From contig JAQFVV010006305.1 of NCBI GenBank assembly GCA_028023455.1, positions 2,657,001-2,721,000 on the forward strand: DNA of 64,000 nucleotides. The letters run 5' to 3'. Positions 26,186 to 37,864 of this stretch are shown here, piece after piece. The position numbers and the translations under genes are program-made. How positions within the stretch are numbered: position 1 is the stretch's first letter; the number at the start of each line of letters is the position of its first letter. Under the pieces are notes generated by a model. It was not told the origin of the DNA and ran no database searches. It was given only the letters and a program-made list of their open reading frames with translations. This DNA is from Epiperipatus broadwayi (lineage: Eukaryota; Onychophora; Udeonychophora; Euonychophora; Peripatidae).

Positions 26186-27660
26186 TGATTATTTAAAAAT
26201 AAAATAAAAAACAGCTTAATGGATTATTATTTTTATTTCTGATGATAGTTAATAATTTGTTTATCAAAACAGATCAATCACCATGTAATAACATTTTTTG
26301 CAGTTCAGGATTATAGCATTCCAAAAAGCTTGGAAAGGTTCTGCAATTGAGATAGGTCATTTTGTTTCAACCCATAGATATTAATAGTCAGGGGATCTTA
26401 ATATGAATATTCAGAAGAATTCTTGCAAAATGGCATATTTATCTTGTTATCTACAGAATATCCTTTCATTGTTCACCTTACAGAATTGTGAGTATTTTCA
26501 AAGTTTATGATCTTTCATTACAAGTGTGTAATGCTTATGTGTGTATGAGTTCATACAAAGAACTTTTTTTATCTGATTAATAAAATATATATGCTTAGAT
26601 ATTATTTTAGAAGCGACTATCTCATAGTCTGATTTAGATACATAGTAAATTTCTTTTTATTCTTATCAATTTCATAATTCAATATATTGCAATAAATTTG
26701 TTTTTCTATTTTGATATAAAATTTATATTTTGAAATTAAAAAAAATAGGATAATTTTCACTTATATAATGTTAATCAATATTCCTAAAAAAATGATTTAC
26801 ATAATAATTTTTTTATATTTTTTAATAATTTTAAAGCATATTACTGATTTAAAAATTCTGAAATCGTTTATATATTTTTTATAATTATGAGAATATTTTA
26901 ACTTACTAACTTCTAAATTTCTTCTTATTACTCACAATGCAAAAGATTTGTTCATGCGTTAACATCTATGATTTTTCATATCCTTGTAGTTTTAAAAAAT
27001 TAAAAATTTGTTAAAAACATTAATTTAGAAGGTTATTTTTTATATAACATTTTTTCTGCCGTTTTCTACAATATTATTATTATATAAAATATATATCTAC
27101 TTTATTTTAATATTCAACAAATCTTTGCTAGTCTTAACTATTGTTTGAATATATTTAGATGAACTTTTGAATTTACTTAAATTATTCATTCATAGTCATT
27201 CTAATATTGGTCAAGAAACATATCAAGTTACAAGTAGGATAATGATTTTAAACTAATTTAGACTGATCACTAGAGTTTTATACATTAACTTATACAAATA
27301 TAAAAAAAGAATAAAGTCAAATAAATTATTACATCTCCTAAGAAAGATGTCATATTTCTATAAAAACAGACACTGGTAAGGAGATGCCATATTCCTACTG
27401 TTCTATCTCACCTTGTTGTTAGAAGTGGACTAGCCCTGATTCCTTCCTTATGTGATTGGATTGAGCATTCATTGCCACTAACAAGTATGTTAAACACACC
27501 AATGGTTAGTATCCAATAGGCAATGATGCTCTCAGAATATGATAGCTGCCAGTAAGATGGTGATCTGGTAATAAATAGTCAGCTTTTTTGATGCAAACAA
27601 AGAACATCAGTCTAACCTAAATGACTTCTCGCACTCTCATTTGAACCATTGATAACAGAG
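26186..27660. other. Unassigned stretch; transposon flank near its end
   Basis: Nothing is recognised up to about 27330. From 27330 the composition becomes less A+T-rich, leading into the Gypsy LTR fragment; this part may belong to the same or an adjoining decayed element. Confidence 0.4.
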
Positions 27661-27662
27661 AA

Positions 27663-27880
27663 TGTTCTATTATAGTCATTACACTATAAGTCTATCAAAG
27701 TAAGTCAAGTCCATGATAGGACCAGAAATTGCAAAGACTAGGATTGACTTGAGGCAAGCTGTCTATTATGGCTGGAAGAATCTCAGCTAAAAACTTATGA
27801 GGCAAGCTAATAAGCAGCTGGAAATGAGTTCAGTCATTTTGAGCAAAACTAGATCTTTACTAAGTTATATGTATTGAAGC
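27663..27880 (+). repeat. Ty3/Gypsy 5' LTR, first part (split)
   Basis: From about 27690 to 27880 the sequence aligns with the first part of the 3' LTR at 32705-32890. Shared blocks include GGACTTGAGGCAAGCTGTCT-like sequence, ATGAGGCAAGCTA, CAGCTGGAA and AAGTTATATGTA. The match stops right after TTATATGTA and resumes about 2.8 kb later at 30656. The boundary near 27663 (TG...) is a guess from the LTR rule TG...CA. Confidence 0.7.
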
Positions 27881-28366
27881 AGTCAGATCTAAGTTCGATC
27901 CGAACTTCATGAGATTCCACCTTTAGCCTATTTCAAACCCTATCACTAACAGTGAATTTTGGAATGTAATGGGGCTTTATACATTCAATACACGCTAATT
28001 TTGATTAAAATAGAATATTATTTAAACATTTATTAAAACCAATTATTTTATATTTAAACTAACTAATATTATTAACAACTTCAGATAAAATTATTCATGA
28101 AAACATATATATTGTAATTGCGTGGATTGTACGTATATATTTCTAAATAGTTAAATATATATATTCTTTATAAAGTTTCATTACATTGGAATGTTTTATT
28201 TTTACTTTTACCAGTTTGTTCAAATTTCTGTGATTAAAGGTTACATTTTTTTGATAAGCTTTCCATCGTCCTTTCCCAAAGACAATGAAGAATCTTTATT
28301 AATTAGTAAAAATAATAATTTAAAATGTAAGGATGGTTCTCAATTAAAATCGTATTCAGATTTACA

Positions 28367-28394
28367 AATTCATTTTCTAATTAGAAAATGAATT
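28367..28394. repeat. 28-bp perfect palindrome
   Basis: AATTCATTTTCTAA is followed directly by its reverse complement, with no spacer. No function is evident. Confidence 0.9.
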
Positions 28395-28528
28395 CAAAGT
28401 TAATGAATTTGAAAGTTTTAACGAAGAATATCTGAAATCAATCAACAAAATTTTTAATTTTTGATAATGTAAAAAGCTTTAGCCTGAAGGCATCAAGAGT
28501 CAAAATGGATGGGAGACCAGAGGACAGA

Positions 28529-28536
28529 TATAAATA
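28529..28536 (+). promoter_or_regulatory. TATA-box-like TATAAATA
   Basis: TATAAATAGCCCGG lies in a locally G+C-richer segment (28440-28870). The arrangement resembles the U3/R region of an LTR or a pol II promoter. Similar TATAAATAG words occur at 35752, 49102 and 58315 in comparable settings. No downstream gene was recognised. Confidence 0.35.
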
Positions 28537-30439
28537 GCCCGGAAAAGTTTTGAGAAGAGAGAAGCCATCTTTTTTTTAAAGAATTGCTACCTAAAGCTAT
28601 ATTAATTTAAATTATGAATTTTTATAGTGTTTCCAGTATGGTTCATGGCTAACTTCGGGGATCTGACTGGTAAGCCCTGAAGTTCCCAGAAAATCTTCAA
28701 TGGAGCTGCAAAATTAAAACTTGTCCATACCAATCGTGAGCTGCCAAAACCTTCAAGAAATCAATCCAAAAATGTTATTTATATCAGTTAAAATCCACGC
28801 ATAAGTTGTCATCTCAATCCAATCGGACTCTGTCATGTGAGCTAAGGAACCAACCATGGAAGGACTGGTAATATCTTTCTTTTTGAACCGCAACTTTTTG
28901 GCCAGTTTCTGAACTTTAATTTAAATTACCTTTTAAATTAACTACTGTTAAAAGCTCTTCTGATTTTATAATGTCTTAATTTGTATAAGTAATTCTCTAT
29001 TTTTATCTCTAGTCTTTAAAAATTAATATTTTGTTAACTTTCCTTTTCTTACAATGGCGGTTCATTTAACTAGCTTTATTATATCCTTATTGAATGATTA
29101 TTAATGTCATTTATTTTTGATTATATGCCAATAATGCTCCAACTTGATAATAATCTCTTTCATTACACTCACCTTATGAAATAATATAGTATTAAGTTTT
29201 ATAGTTTAATTATTGCCCATTAGAACTAATTTAATACGGTTCTATTAATTATCAAGTTGAAGGATTTATTAAATGTTTGCTATTTCTATTAATAGCTGCT
29301 AATAATTATTAGCCCATTTTTAAACCTAATCTCTCGGCTATTTTATCGAGTTCACAAATATTTATTTATTCATATTAATAATATTAAAATGTTTTGCTAA
29401 AGGTTGATAAAGGAAATAAAATAAATGCATTCTAATTTGAATTTTGTATTTTATATTGATATTCAGGGAGGGCATGATATTTAGGGCATGATTAGTATAA
29501 TTATATAATTACATTAAGCATTTATATTTTGATTTTAATCTGACATGATCAGGTCATTATGTAGAGCATTCCTTATGTAATTTGGGCTTTCTTAATTAAA
29601 TATGATGATCAGTGAATCATCACTTTCCAAATGTTGCTGATGCAAGCCATCTTAGTGTTACTTTAATTACCTAGGAAGAAATCACTTCCTCCCTCACTCG
29701 TTATTATATTGAAACACCAAAGGTTCATGGCTAAGTCCCAGCTTGGATTTTCCTGTGTTCCACAAATTTTTTATAGGGCAGAAAGAACTTACAAAATACA
29801 AGCCACCCTTCTACTTCTTAAATCACTGACAAGCCATTATATTTCATATTTGTTCTTAATGCTTGTAAGTCACCAGTACTGTTTACTTCTCAGTTCCAAT
29901 AAAGCTCTGCTATCATGCTCATAAATCGCAATGAATTGATTTTATTAAAGTCAAACAACTTCATATTCATTTATAATTAAATAAGTTTTTTGTTAAATAT
30001 CAAAGTTATGCCCTACATATTTATCATGCTTTTCGTGAGTTGATTTGTGGACGTGTGGAAATGAATCTCACATCTTTCATCTATAAAATTAGAATCATAA
30101 TTTCCTTGCAAGCCAAATATCTTTATTTATCTTTGTTTACTCATTGGGGCATAGACATATATTGCTTCCTAATTGCGTAACAATTATTGGCATATCAGCA
30201 CGACTGCCATTACTTATTGTAAATTGTAACTCCCATTCTTAAAGACTAGAGGTAATATATATATATATATATAATGTAATCATAAGCAATTTGAACAAAA
30301 ATATTTACATATTATTAAACACTTTATACAACATATTTGGTTTTGACTTTCTTCATTATTTAATAACTATTTAATATTAATGCTTGCTGTCTGTATTGAT
30401 AACCCAAACATACATATATTGATTGATTTATAAATATCC

Positions 30440-30650
30440 ATAGTCATTAGTAGAGCCAGATCATGGGTCTCAAATCATCATCATGCGTTGAGCTAGTTTC
30501 TTGGCACATAGTCATGTGCCGTCTTTATATGTTATCTATCGATTTGATCTGAGCTCATGAGTTGGGGTTGAATTCAGTTTGGTCTTGGGTTTAATTCTTT
30601 GGTTTAGCTGGGTTTGAACCTGAACCAGGTTTAGGTTGTTGTTGGATGTG
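30440..30650 (+). repeat. tRNA-derived SINE-like repeat, copy 1
   Basis: GGGGTTGAATTCAG near 30567 corresponds to the B-box segment of the copy at 37.75 kb (GTGGGTTCGAATCCAG). The next roughly 55 bp align in both, ending in CTGGGTTTGAA. Together they define a dispersed family with a tRNA-like head and shared body. This copy is the more decayed one. Confidence 0.5.
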
Positions 30651-30655
30651 ATCGG

Positions 30656-30795
30656 TACAGTATGTGACATATTTATTGATTGTATAATATGTATATATAT
30701 ATATTTGTTACTAATAAATTATACTAATTCACCTTGAGTGTTCATATTTTTTATAACTGTTGGTTTGAGTCTGCTATTCAGACTAACACAACAGA
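30656..30795 (+). repeat. Ty3/Gypsy 5' LTR, second part
   Basis: This aligns with 32890-33015: TTTATTGATTGT, a TA tract, TAATAAATTATACTAATTCA, then TATAACTGTTGGTTTGAGTC and a CAGA-containing end finishing in ACA. Divergence from the 3' LTR is substantial, so the insertion is old. Confidence 0.75.
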
Positions 30796-31100
30796 ATTGG
30801 CTCATTCTGACAAAGGAATATTTTTTCTACGACTGGAAAATAGAATAAATACGTGACTGTGCAGTTAAAGACATTCATTGTATTTACAGTACAGTGATTA
30901 AAAACAACAGAATTGGCACAAGCAGACAAAAATATTCATCCCCCCCCCCCACGACTGGAAAAGTAGAAAATACATGAGTGTGCAATTAAAAACATATTTG
31001 TCCAAATAAAAATCAGATTCGGCAGTTTGGTAAAGTAAAATATGCGAGTGCAAAGTAAATAAACTTGTTGTATTACGTAACAGTAATTATCAAAATCATT
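30796..31100 (+). other. Gypsy leader with repeated primer-site-like block
   Basis: ACAACAGAATTGGC followed by a GACAAA-like stretch occurs right after the 5' LTR (30789) and again at 30903, each followed about 30 bp later by ACGACTGGAAAA. A third, weaker copy of the following part (AGATTCGGCAG) appears at 31012 and 31121. The first block is where a tRNA primer-binding site is expected; I did not identify the tRNA. Confidence 0.5.
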
Positions 31101-31359
31101 ATTCTGCCTGAATAAAAAACAGATTCGGCAGATTCTAAAAAAAAATAAAAATTGACCACAAACATTATAGGCATGTCAATTTAAAGCTTAAACGAATCAC
31201 AAGAACTTTACTCATAAAAAGTGACAGAAGCCCACCCTAGTGGTTTGTTAGCTTTGTCACTATCGATCTTTGAACAATTACAGACAGTAATCGAAAAATT
31301 AACAAATGAGTGATAACTCACAATCATTTCTCTAGTGAGTTAAAAAGAAAAATAAAACA

Positions 31360-32100
31360 ATGGCAAATTTTGCTGGCTCTATGAAAGGTTTTGACCCAGA
31401 TTACCCAGAGGGTTGGCCAAGCTATAAAGAGCTAGAGGCTAACCAGATCAAGAAGTATAAATTAGTTACATTAATGCCATAATAGGACCACAAACATATG
31501 AGATTATAAAGTCTCAATCTATATCAGAAACGCCAAGTAACTTAGGTTTTGACAGAATGTTAGCTATTCTCACAGATTATTTTCCTCTAAAACCTCTGCC
31601 AATAATGCAGAGATATTATTTCAACCTTTGTCTCAAATAATAAATGGGAGAAGTTAGAGAATTTGCAACAAAAATCTGATCATTGGCATTAAAGTACGAA
31701 TTCAAAGATTTCATGAATGAAGCACTCCGTGATCGTTTTACTTGTGGCATAAATGATCACAATGAAAGACTCAAACTACTAATGATGCTGGATTTAGATT
31801 TTGAACCAGCTGTAACATAAGCAGTACCAGGAGAATCAATAGAATCAGCTCATATAATTCAGCATCATATAGTCTAATGCGTTGCTATAGATGTGATGGA
31901 CAAATGCACACACATACAGAATTCCAACATCAATATAGAACATAACATTTTGCAAGTGAGTTGGACATATAAAAGCTACTTGTATAAAATTAAAAAGACA
32001 GATAGCTGATATGTCAATAAAAAAACCCATTCCAAAAAGCAGTAGAGGCAATTATAATAAAAATAAACAATTTTCCTGTATAAATCATATTAAAGATGAT
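31360..32100 (+). pseudogene. Ty3/Gypsy gag relic
   Basis: The frame starts MANFAGSMKGFDPDYPEGWP at 31360 and breaks after about 37 codons. Shifting frame, it continues with GPQTYEIIKS, PSNLGFDRMLAIL, YFPLKPLPIMQRYYF, then ALKYEFKDFMNEALRDRFTC and a GIND-containing end. This is the characteristic Ty3/Gypsy gag pattern (LxALRDRxVCG). Near 31880 CYRCDG and about 80 bp later VGHIKATC look like two broken halves of a zinc knuckle (CX2CX4HX4C) that would bind the element RNA. Several stops and frameshifts make it non-functional. It sits 0.55 kb after the 5' LTR, as expected for gag. Confidence 0.78.
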
Positions 32101-32129
32101 CATTTTGGATTTTTATACACAGTATCATA

Positions 32130-32465
32130 ATTAATGATATACCAGTTACAATGGAACTGGACAGAGGGTCGGCAGTGTTTATTATTTCAAAAAAGACCTG
32201 GGCTATCATTAATAAGAATAATGAACATAAGGTGCATCCTAGCAGCAAATCAATCCCAGACTATCAGGGCAAAAAAATAAAACTATTGGTCTAAACAACA
32301 ATTAATATTACTATGCCTAATAGGACTATACACACACCATGGGGGCATTGGGTGATCATAGCAAGTTATGTCATGACTGGTTTAGGTCTTGCAGTGCCAA
32401 AAGTAAACCAGATTACAACATTAAGCAAAATGATTCAAAACATACCAGAAAAGGACAGAACACTT
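32130..32465 (+). pseudogene. Ty3/Gypsy aspartic protease relic
   Basis: INDIPVTMELDRGSAVFIIS (from 32131) matches the retroelement protease start with its catalytic D-T/S-G-S/A; here the second residue is R (DRGS, 32160-32171), which should abolish activity. Downstream GLGLAVPK (near 32384) is at the expected flap/C-terminal spacing. After about 32465 no RT, RNase H or integrase follows; the 3' LTR begins about 220 bp later, so the pol region has been lost. Confidence 0.72.
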
Positions 32466-32685
32466 CAATAGTCTAAACCTGAAGGGTCATGATCTAGACT
32501 CCATGTGAACTGCACTGGACCAGACATCAGCAAACTAACCTGTCAGCCCTGAAACCTGATTCCAAATACATACAAAAAGAAAATAGCAAGATAAACATAC
32601 AAATAGGCACACAGGTGCTATGTATAATGTACTATGATTCACAAAATGGACACCAGCAGTGGTCACACAACTAAAAGGACTCTAC

Positions 32686-33015
32686 ATTGTAGTAGTTCAA
32701 ATAGAGTTTATCGCAGTAAGGCAAGTCCATGAAAGGACTAAAAGCTGCAAAGACTAGGGACTTGAGGCAAGCTGTCTATTACAGCCAGAAGAGTCTCTGC
32801 TAAAACTCATGAGGCAAGCTATTATACAGCTGGAAGCAACTCTAGGCATTGGGCAAAACTAGCTCCATACTAACCAAGTTATATGTACATGGCGTTATAT
32901 TTAATGATTGTGATATATATATATATATATTATTAATAAATTATACTAATTCACTTTGAGTTTCCATATTTCTTATAACTGTCGGTTTGAGTCTGCACTT
33001 CAGATCAAACACGAC
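32686..33015 (+). repeat. Ty3/Gypsy 3' LTR
   Basis: It starts TGTAGTAG after a purine-containing stretch and ends near ACACGACA. It aligns in two blocks with 27690-27880 and 30656-30795, which together form the disrupted 5' LTR. It includes a TA tract at about 32911-32930 and AATAAATTATAC, which may serve as a poly(A) signal. Confidence 0.75.
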
Positions 33016-34800
33016 AACCTACAAACACCAAATTCACGAGTAATAATAATTCTTGTGAGAAAGATGACCTATTCATGAAGCACTAATTTCGTGACATTGG
33101 TGAGGAAGATGGCCATTTTTCTATAGGCACTGACTTCGTCTATCTTTATCTTTTACATACTATATATGGGAGGGAATGGTTCTGATTTGCCATAGTTTTC
33201 CCTGTGATAAAAAGTTATGAGTTGTCACATGCAGTATATTTATAAAAACAGCTATCAAACTGAAGACAGATCGATGTATAAAATGGATTAATATACAATA
33301 ATTCACAAACAAAACTCATCAGTGATTTATTATTATCTATTACAAAAGTTTCTATAATTAATCATATATAAATAAGATTTTGAAAAATCTATCAGCTGTA
33401 AAATTTATTCAACCTAGAAATATATTTTTTCTTATTAATGTAAGTATTCTTGTATTTAATTAAGAACATTTTTTTCTACGAATTAAAAATGTTTGATTTC
33501 AACTACGAACACCTTAGATTTTTTTTTATTTTTTAAATATAGGATTAGAATAAAAAATAAATATTATTTCAAAGTATAAATCTCAGTTTTTTTCAGCAGT
33601 ATAAAACATAATTTTTATTTTGCATTTTCCAAATGCACAAAATAAAAATTGTAAGTAAATAATTTCAAAATTTACATCATTCCAGAAAATTTATTGCGGT
33701 ATTGCGGGTCTGAATTGGTGTGCGTGGGTGTGTTATTAATTGGACATTACTGATCTAAAATATTAATAAGTATTAATATTTTGTGATAAACTGTTATTAT
33801 TAATATTTTTATATAGTAAGAGATAAACTAGCTTTTAACTGGTTCATTTCAGGAAAAGATTTTCCCAACAAGAATATTGAAGGAAAAGGCACTACTCGAT
33901 TAGCTTATAATCATTAAGTCGTGAAAATTTGAACAGTTTTTCATCCTTGTTTTATACTCTAATTAATAATAATTATATGTTTATTTACTTACCAATGTTA
34001 AACATTTAGCTGTATTAGTTATGAAGCAACTACTTCAAAAAATCCTAAGCGCTATTTGAAATGGATTTTTTTTTAAAAGTTCAGATCTGAATTCAAAGCC
34101 AGATCATAGACATCGTAGACAAATAAAAAAATACTATTCCATGAGGTCTGTGAAATGTTTTTATGTACCATCATAAAAATTTATATAACAAAACTTTATA
34201 TACATCATGTGAATTGCATTTCAGTACTAAGAATAATTTTGGCTGTTAACATTATATATAGGTTGCATGAAGATGATTAGTTCACCACCCTTAAGAACAT
34301 AACATTTCTTCTCTACCAGAAGTAAAAAATGCATATGATAGTTATAATTTTTCTATTAACAATTGGTATATTGACAATCACTTAATAAAACTAATTACTT
34401 AATCTGAACATTTACTCTCAATACAAGAATAGTAGATATTTACTTATGACCTCATAAGGACAGTATAAGTGAAAGGAAAAAAAAAACTAAAGGCAGTTTT
34501 ATGACTTAAAAATATTGCAGGTTATGGCTTGGAAGGTGAATGAAATACTGACTATTCCATGATGTTTTTCAGAAGATGTCTGAATAATGTTTTAACATGT
34601 TACACTACACAGATAATAATAAATGAGTGTTTAAACAAAAAAAATGATTAAGTATAAATTAGTAATTATTAAATATTCGGCTAAAAGTTTATATAAAACA
34701 ATCCTTAATTAGTATATAAGTTTATATAAAAATAAATTTACTAAAGTTAAAATTAATGTATATACAAACAATGACAATGTAAATGCATATTTAGTTTTGT
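33016..34800. other. Unassigned A+T-rich stretch
   Basis: The only structure noted is a small hairpin with about 19-bp arms at 33610-33650 (AATTTTTATTTTGCATTT and its near complement). No gene recognised. Confidence 0.5.
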
Positions 34801-34804
34801 ATTG

Positions 34805-34990
34805 ATAAAAAATCAAGTCAGATGTCATATGACCTAATTTTAATAAAGCTTGTATTTACAAACGTTATATTGAAACAGAAACCTCCAATCCCTTTCCGTT
34901 TCACCATCAACCTAATGACCTACTCGTCTGAACTAGTTTTGAACCTATCTTAAATGTAAAAATGTTATATATAAGTCGAGCGGGAAAACT
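34805..34990 (-). repeat. Relic of the 2.1-2.9 kb foldback family
   Basis: AGTCAGATGTCATATGACCT followed by TAATAAAGCTTGTATT is the complement of the terminal block found at 2493-2540 and 2830-2875. It is one end of the same inverted-repeat family, with the rest replaced or eroded. Confidence 0.6.
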
Positions 34991-35619
34991 TTGCTATAAT
35001 GGCCGCTTAAATTGCATCATCCATTTACATACGAAAACACGCTATAATTAGACAGGTTTGATAAAGTTATAGCGGAGAAATGCTCATAATTTATTATAAA
35101 ATGTTTTATTAATTTTCAGTCAATTCTTAATTATATTCGCTATTATATTCGTATGTGGATGGATAAGTTAAACATTGGAATGATATATATATATATCTTT
35201 AAGTTTAAATAAAGATCCTGTAAAACATTTTCTTTAAATTATATTTAACGGTTTTCTGATTTAATGTTTTACATATATAATTGAAACTCAAGTATTTTCT
35301 TTAAATTTGTTTTTTTTTAATAAACAAATAATATTGTAAGAACAAATATGCTAAAAGTTATTTATTTCAGTAAAATAAAAATCATCCATTTGTAATTAAA
35401 AATGAGAATTTTGTGTAAACAAGATATCAATTAGTGACTGCACCCCGGGTAAAAAGTAAAATCTAGTTTACTGATTGATTTTTGTTTGCAACTAAAAACT
35501 TTATCATTAAATCAGAATACCGTTCCTTCTGCTAAGCTTTAACATTCTTTAACACCTAAAAAGGAATTTAATTAATGAAACTGAATCAAATTATATAATT
35601 TATATATTTTAATAATTTT
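34991..35619. other. Unassigned stretch with nested inverted repeats
   Basis: CATCCATTTACATACGAA at about 35019 pairs with TTCGTATGTGGATG at about 35149, and CGCTATAA at about 35040 with TTATAGCG at about 35067. The 150-bp block could fold; it may be a small MITE. No gene recognised. Confidence 0.5.
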
Positions 35620-36110
35620 AAGTAATTAAATGTAACCCCTCGGAGACGTTATCTGTTGTAGAAATTGGATTATATTATTTTGTTTAATTAAAAGTCAATT
35701 GGTCCCGAGGCTAATGAAATTCCAAAAAGGTGTTAAAGTTTAGTCGAAATGTATAAATAGGGCTTATTTTGAGCGGAAAGATATACTCCATCTTGCTTTT
35801 GAAGAGCTATTATTATCCAAGTTATAAATTGTTTAATTTTACCATGTCTGGCTAAAGTCAGGCACAATTTTGCTGCCGTTCCCGCGATGGAACGCCGAGT
35901 TCAATCCATCAAATGCCGAAGCAACAACCAAAAGCTTATACCAAATGAAAGATGCCGTATGCCGCTAAAAGGGACTTGCCGTCATTCCAACACCATTTTA
36001 AATCGTCTTGCAACTGAATAAGAACATGCCATAAGCCGCCAAAGAACTCACCTTGTTTCCAGCTCGAATCTATCCTGTCCAGCTATAGAACTGTTATAAT
36101 ATTATTTAAA
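35620..36110 (+). other. LTR-like or promoter-like segment
   Basis: TATAAATAGGGC at 35752-35763 lies in a G+C-richer block that stands out from its flanks. From about 35860 to 36020 one plus frame stays open for some 55 codons (CLAKVRHNFAAVP...) and another for about 45, but neither shows a domain. It could be the U3-R-leader of an LTR element or the 5' end of a transcription unit. No second copy of the block was found in the window. Confidence 0.35.
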
Positions 36111-36819
36111 ATAGCAGAGTTCTGTGAATTTCAAAAACAATCATGATTTCTTCAAAAACAGGTTAGCTAACCATATTAGTGAAACTTCTTTCTAAATTGT
36201 TTTTCAAATAATCTTTAAATTCTATAATATGAAATACTTTTGTAAATTTCTGTGTTAATTAATGTTTTGCTATATAATTTAATCACTGCAGTTATATTTT
36301 GCTTTTCTTTTGCTTATTTTTAATTATTATTAGTTGTGCCTATGTTTCAAAACGGCGTGCATTTAATTATAGAATGTTTTTAAACATATAAATTTAACAT
36401 CTTCGTATTATTATTTATATAGCGTCATTTCGTGCACTGTTCGAAATCCAAATTCATATTTTGTCATTTAATAAATTAATTAATATAAATATAAAATGTG
36501 GCTTTTCAACCTTTAATTATTATATTACTAAAGATTAAACTAGCCTGGAGTGCAATCATAAGTATATTTTTTAGTAAAGTATTCGTAAGTCCCTCATTAA
36601 ATATACTTTTCCTCCTTTTTAAAAGTCTAGTAGTTATAGATAACTAAAGAGATTGAACGGGATAAAGTAAAGTTTGTATATATTCCCATCAGTAGCATAT
36701 ACATATTTCTCATGCTACAGAAGAGTTGGCTCTTTTGATCAAGCTGATAAACTTGTGTTCATTTAATATGTGATATTTCATTTATAATATCCTTCAGCTT
36801 GGCGGATGTGAAACTTATT

Positions 36820-37120
36820 AATATTTTTCTCGTTGTGCTGTTTTATATATAAGATGGAGCCATGGCGTTGCCAGCACATCTTCTCTTATAGGGTAGTGCA
36901 GTAGCGAAGTCTGAGCTACGGGCCAGATCAGCACGTAAGTCCCCCACTTCTTATGAACCAAATAAAGGTTCCCTTTTGCAGCATGATGACCGGTTCTTGG
37001 GTAAACCGTTGTTTGTCACAAAAACCCTAAAACTATTCTTCCATCCGCAGAGCCACTTTATTATTATACTTTACTTGTGCCTAGCATATTAGTAAAATCG
37101 TTATAGCCAACTCTTTCCTC
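36820..37120 (+). other. LTR-like segment with TATA box and poly(A) signal
   Basis: TATATATAAG at about 36844-36852 is followed by a G+C-richer stretch and AATAAA at 36961-36966, about 110 bp downstream. This spacing fits a short R region of a solo LTR. No matching second LTR was found, and no target duplication was identified. Confidence 0.35.
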
Positions 37121-37640
37121 CCTAATATGCAATCTTCGGCATTGAACCGAAGCATTCTTGAAAACCCATTTGATCTTAAGCTATCTGGGATGTTTTATAA
37201 GCCCATAGTTAATATATAAATTGATTATAGTCAGATGTATTAAGTTTCACTCCAGACTTGGTTTGATTTTATGTAAAAGAGCCACTCGAACTGATTATAA
37301 AAGGACATAACAAATAAGTTAATGTAGTGATTAGTTGTATAGCAGGATATTTGGCTCCATTGAATCATAGCCACAAACCTATTTGCCAACATCAATTATT
37401 GTTCAAATAGTCTAGAGAATGTTACTTTATAAATGAACTGCCTGTGTGCATTTGCCAACAACAATTGTCAATAAATATATTTTAATTCATCATATATCAG
37501 TTTCTGTCTCATTATTAAATCAATACAATTCACTAATTGCCCATAAGTATTCGTTAGTAAAGCCCCTATTATTTAAATATGTTAGATTTTATCTGTGGAA
37601 TGTCTAGTATTTACGTTGTTTATATATATGTTTAAGTCCA
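37121..37640. other. Unassigned A+T-rich stretch
   Basis: No gene or repeat recognised. Confidence 0.5.
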
Positions 37641-37664
37641 TGAGTCTTATTGTTTTCTCCGATT

Positions 37665-37860
37665 TGCTAGTGGGCCAGATGAAGAATTAAATCTCATGTG
37701 CTACCATTGTTATGTTATCCATTGGGTGTTAGATCTAGTGCTTGGAGAGTGGGTTCGAATCCAGGCTGGTCCCTGACCTAAATCTCGGGCTTGACTGGGT
37801 TTGAAGTACATTTTGTGAGTTCCAGCTCATGTTAGATGGATAAGCATGTTTTGACTGGCA
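37665..37860 (+). repeat. tRNA-derived SINE, copy 2
   Basis: GTGGGTTCGAATCCAGGC (37749-37766) is an excellent pol III B box. About 40 bp upstream, ATCCATTGGGTGTTAGA is the likely eroded A-box region. The roughly 55 bp after the B box align with the 30.6 kb copy, defining a family body after the tRNA head. No terminal A-rich tail is clear. Confidence 0.6.
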
Positions 37861-37864
37861 CAAT

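Larger units (their letters stand above)
27881..30655. mobile_element. 2.8-kb insertion inside the Gypsy 5' LTR
   Basis: The segment lies exactly between the two halves of the 5' LTR: the LTR sequence ...TATATGTA ends at 27880 and GTACAGTATG continues at 30656, sharing only GTA. Inside are a promoter-like TATAAATAG near 28530, a 28-bp perfect palindrome at 28367-28394 and, at its right end, a SINE-like repeat (30440-30650). No transposase or RT was recognised, so the class of the inserted element is unknown; it may be a composite of successive insertions. Confidence 0.5.
27663..33015 (+). mobile_element. Old Ty3/Gypsy LTR retrotransposon, internally deleted
   Basis: The order is split 5' LTR, leader, gag, protease, 3' LTR. 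The internal region is only about 1.9 kb, far less than a complete Gypsy element, because RT, RNase H and integrase are missing. LTR divergence and frame damage indicate an old insertion that later received a 2.8-kb insertion in its 5' LTR. Confidence 0.75.
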
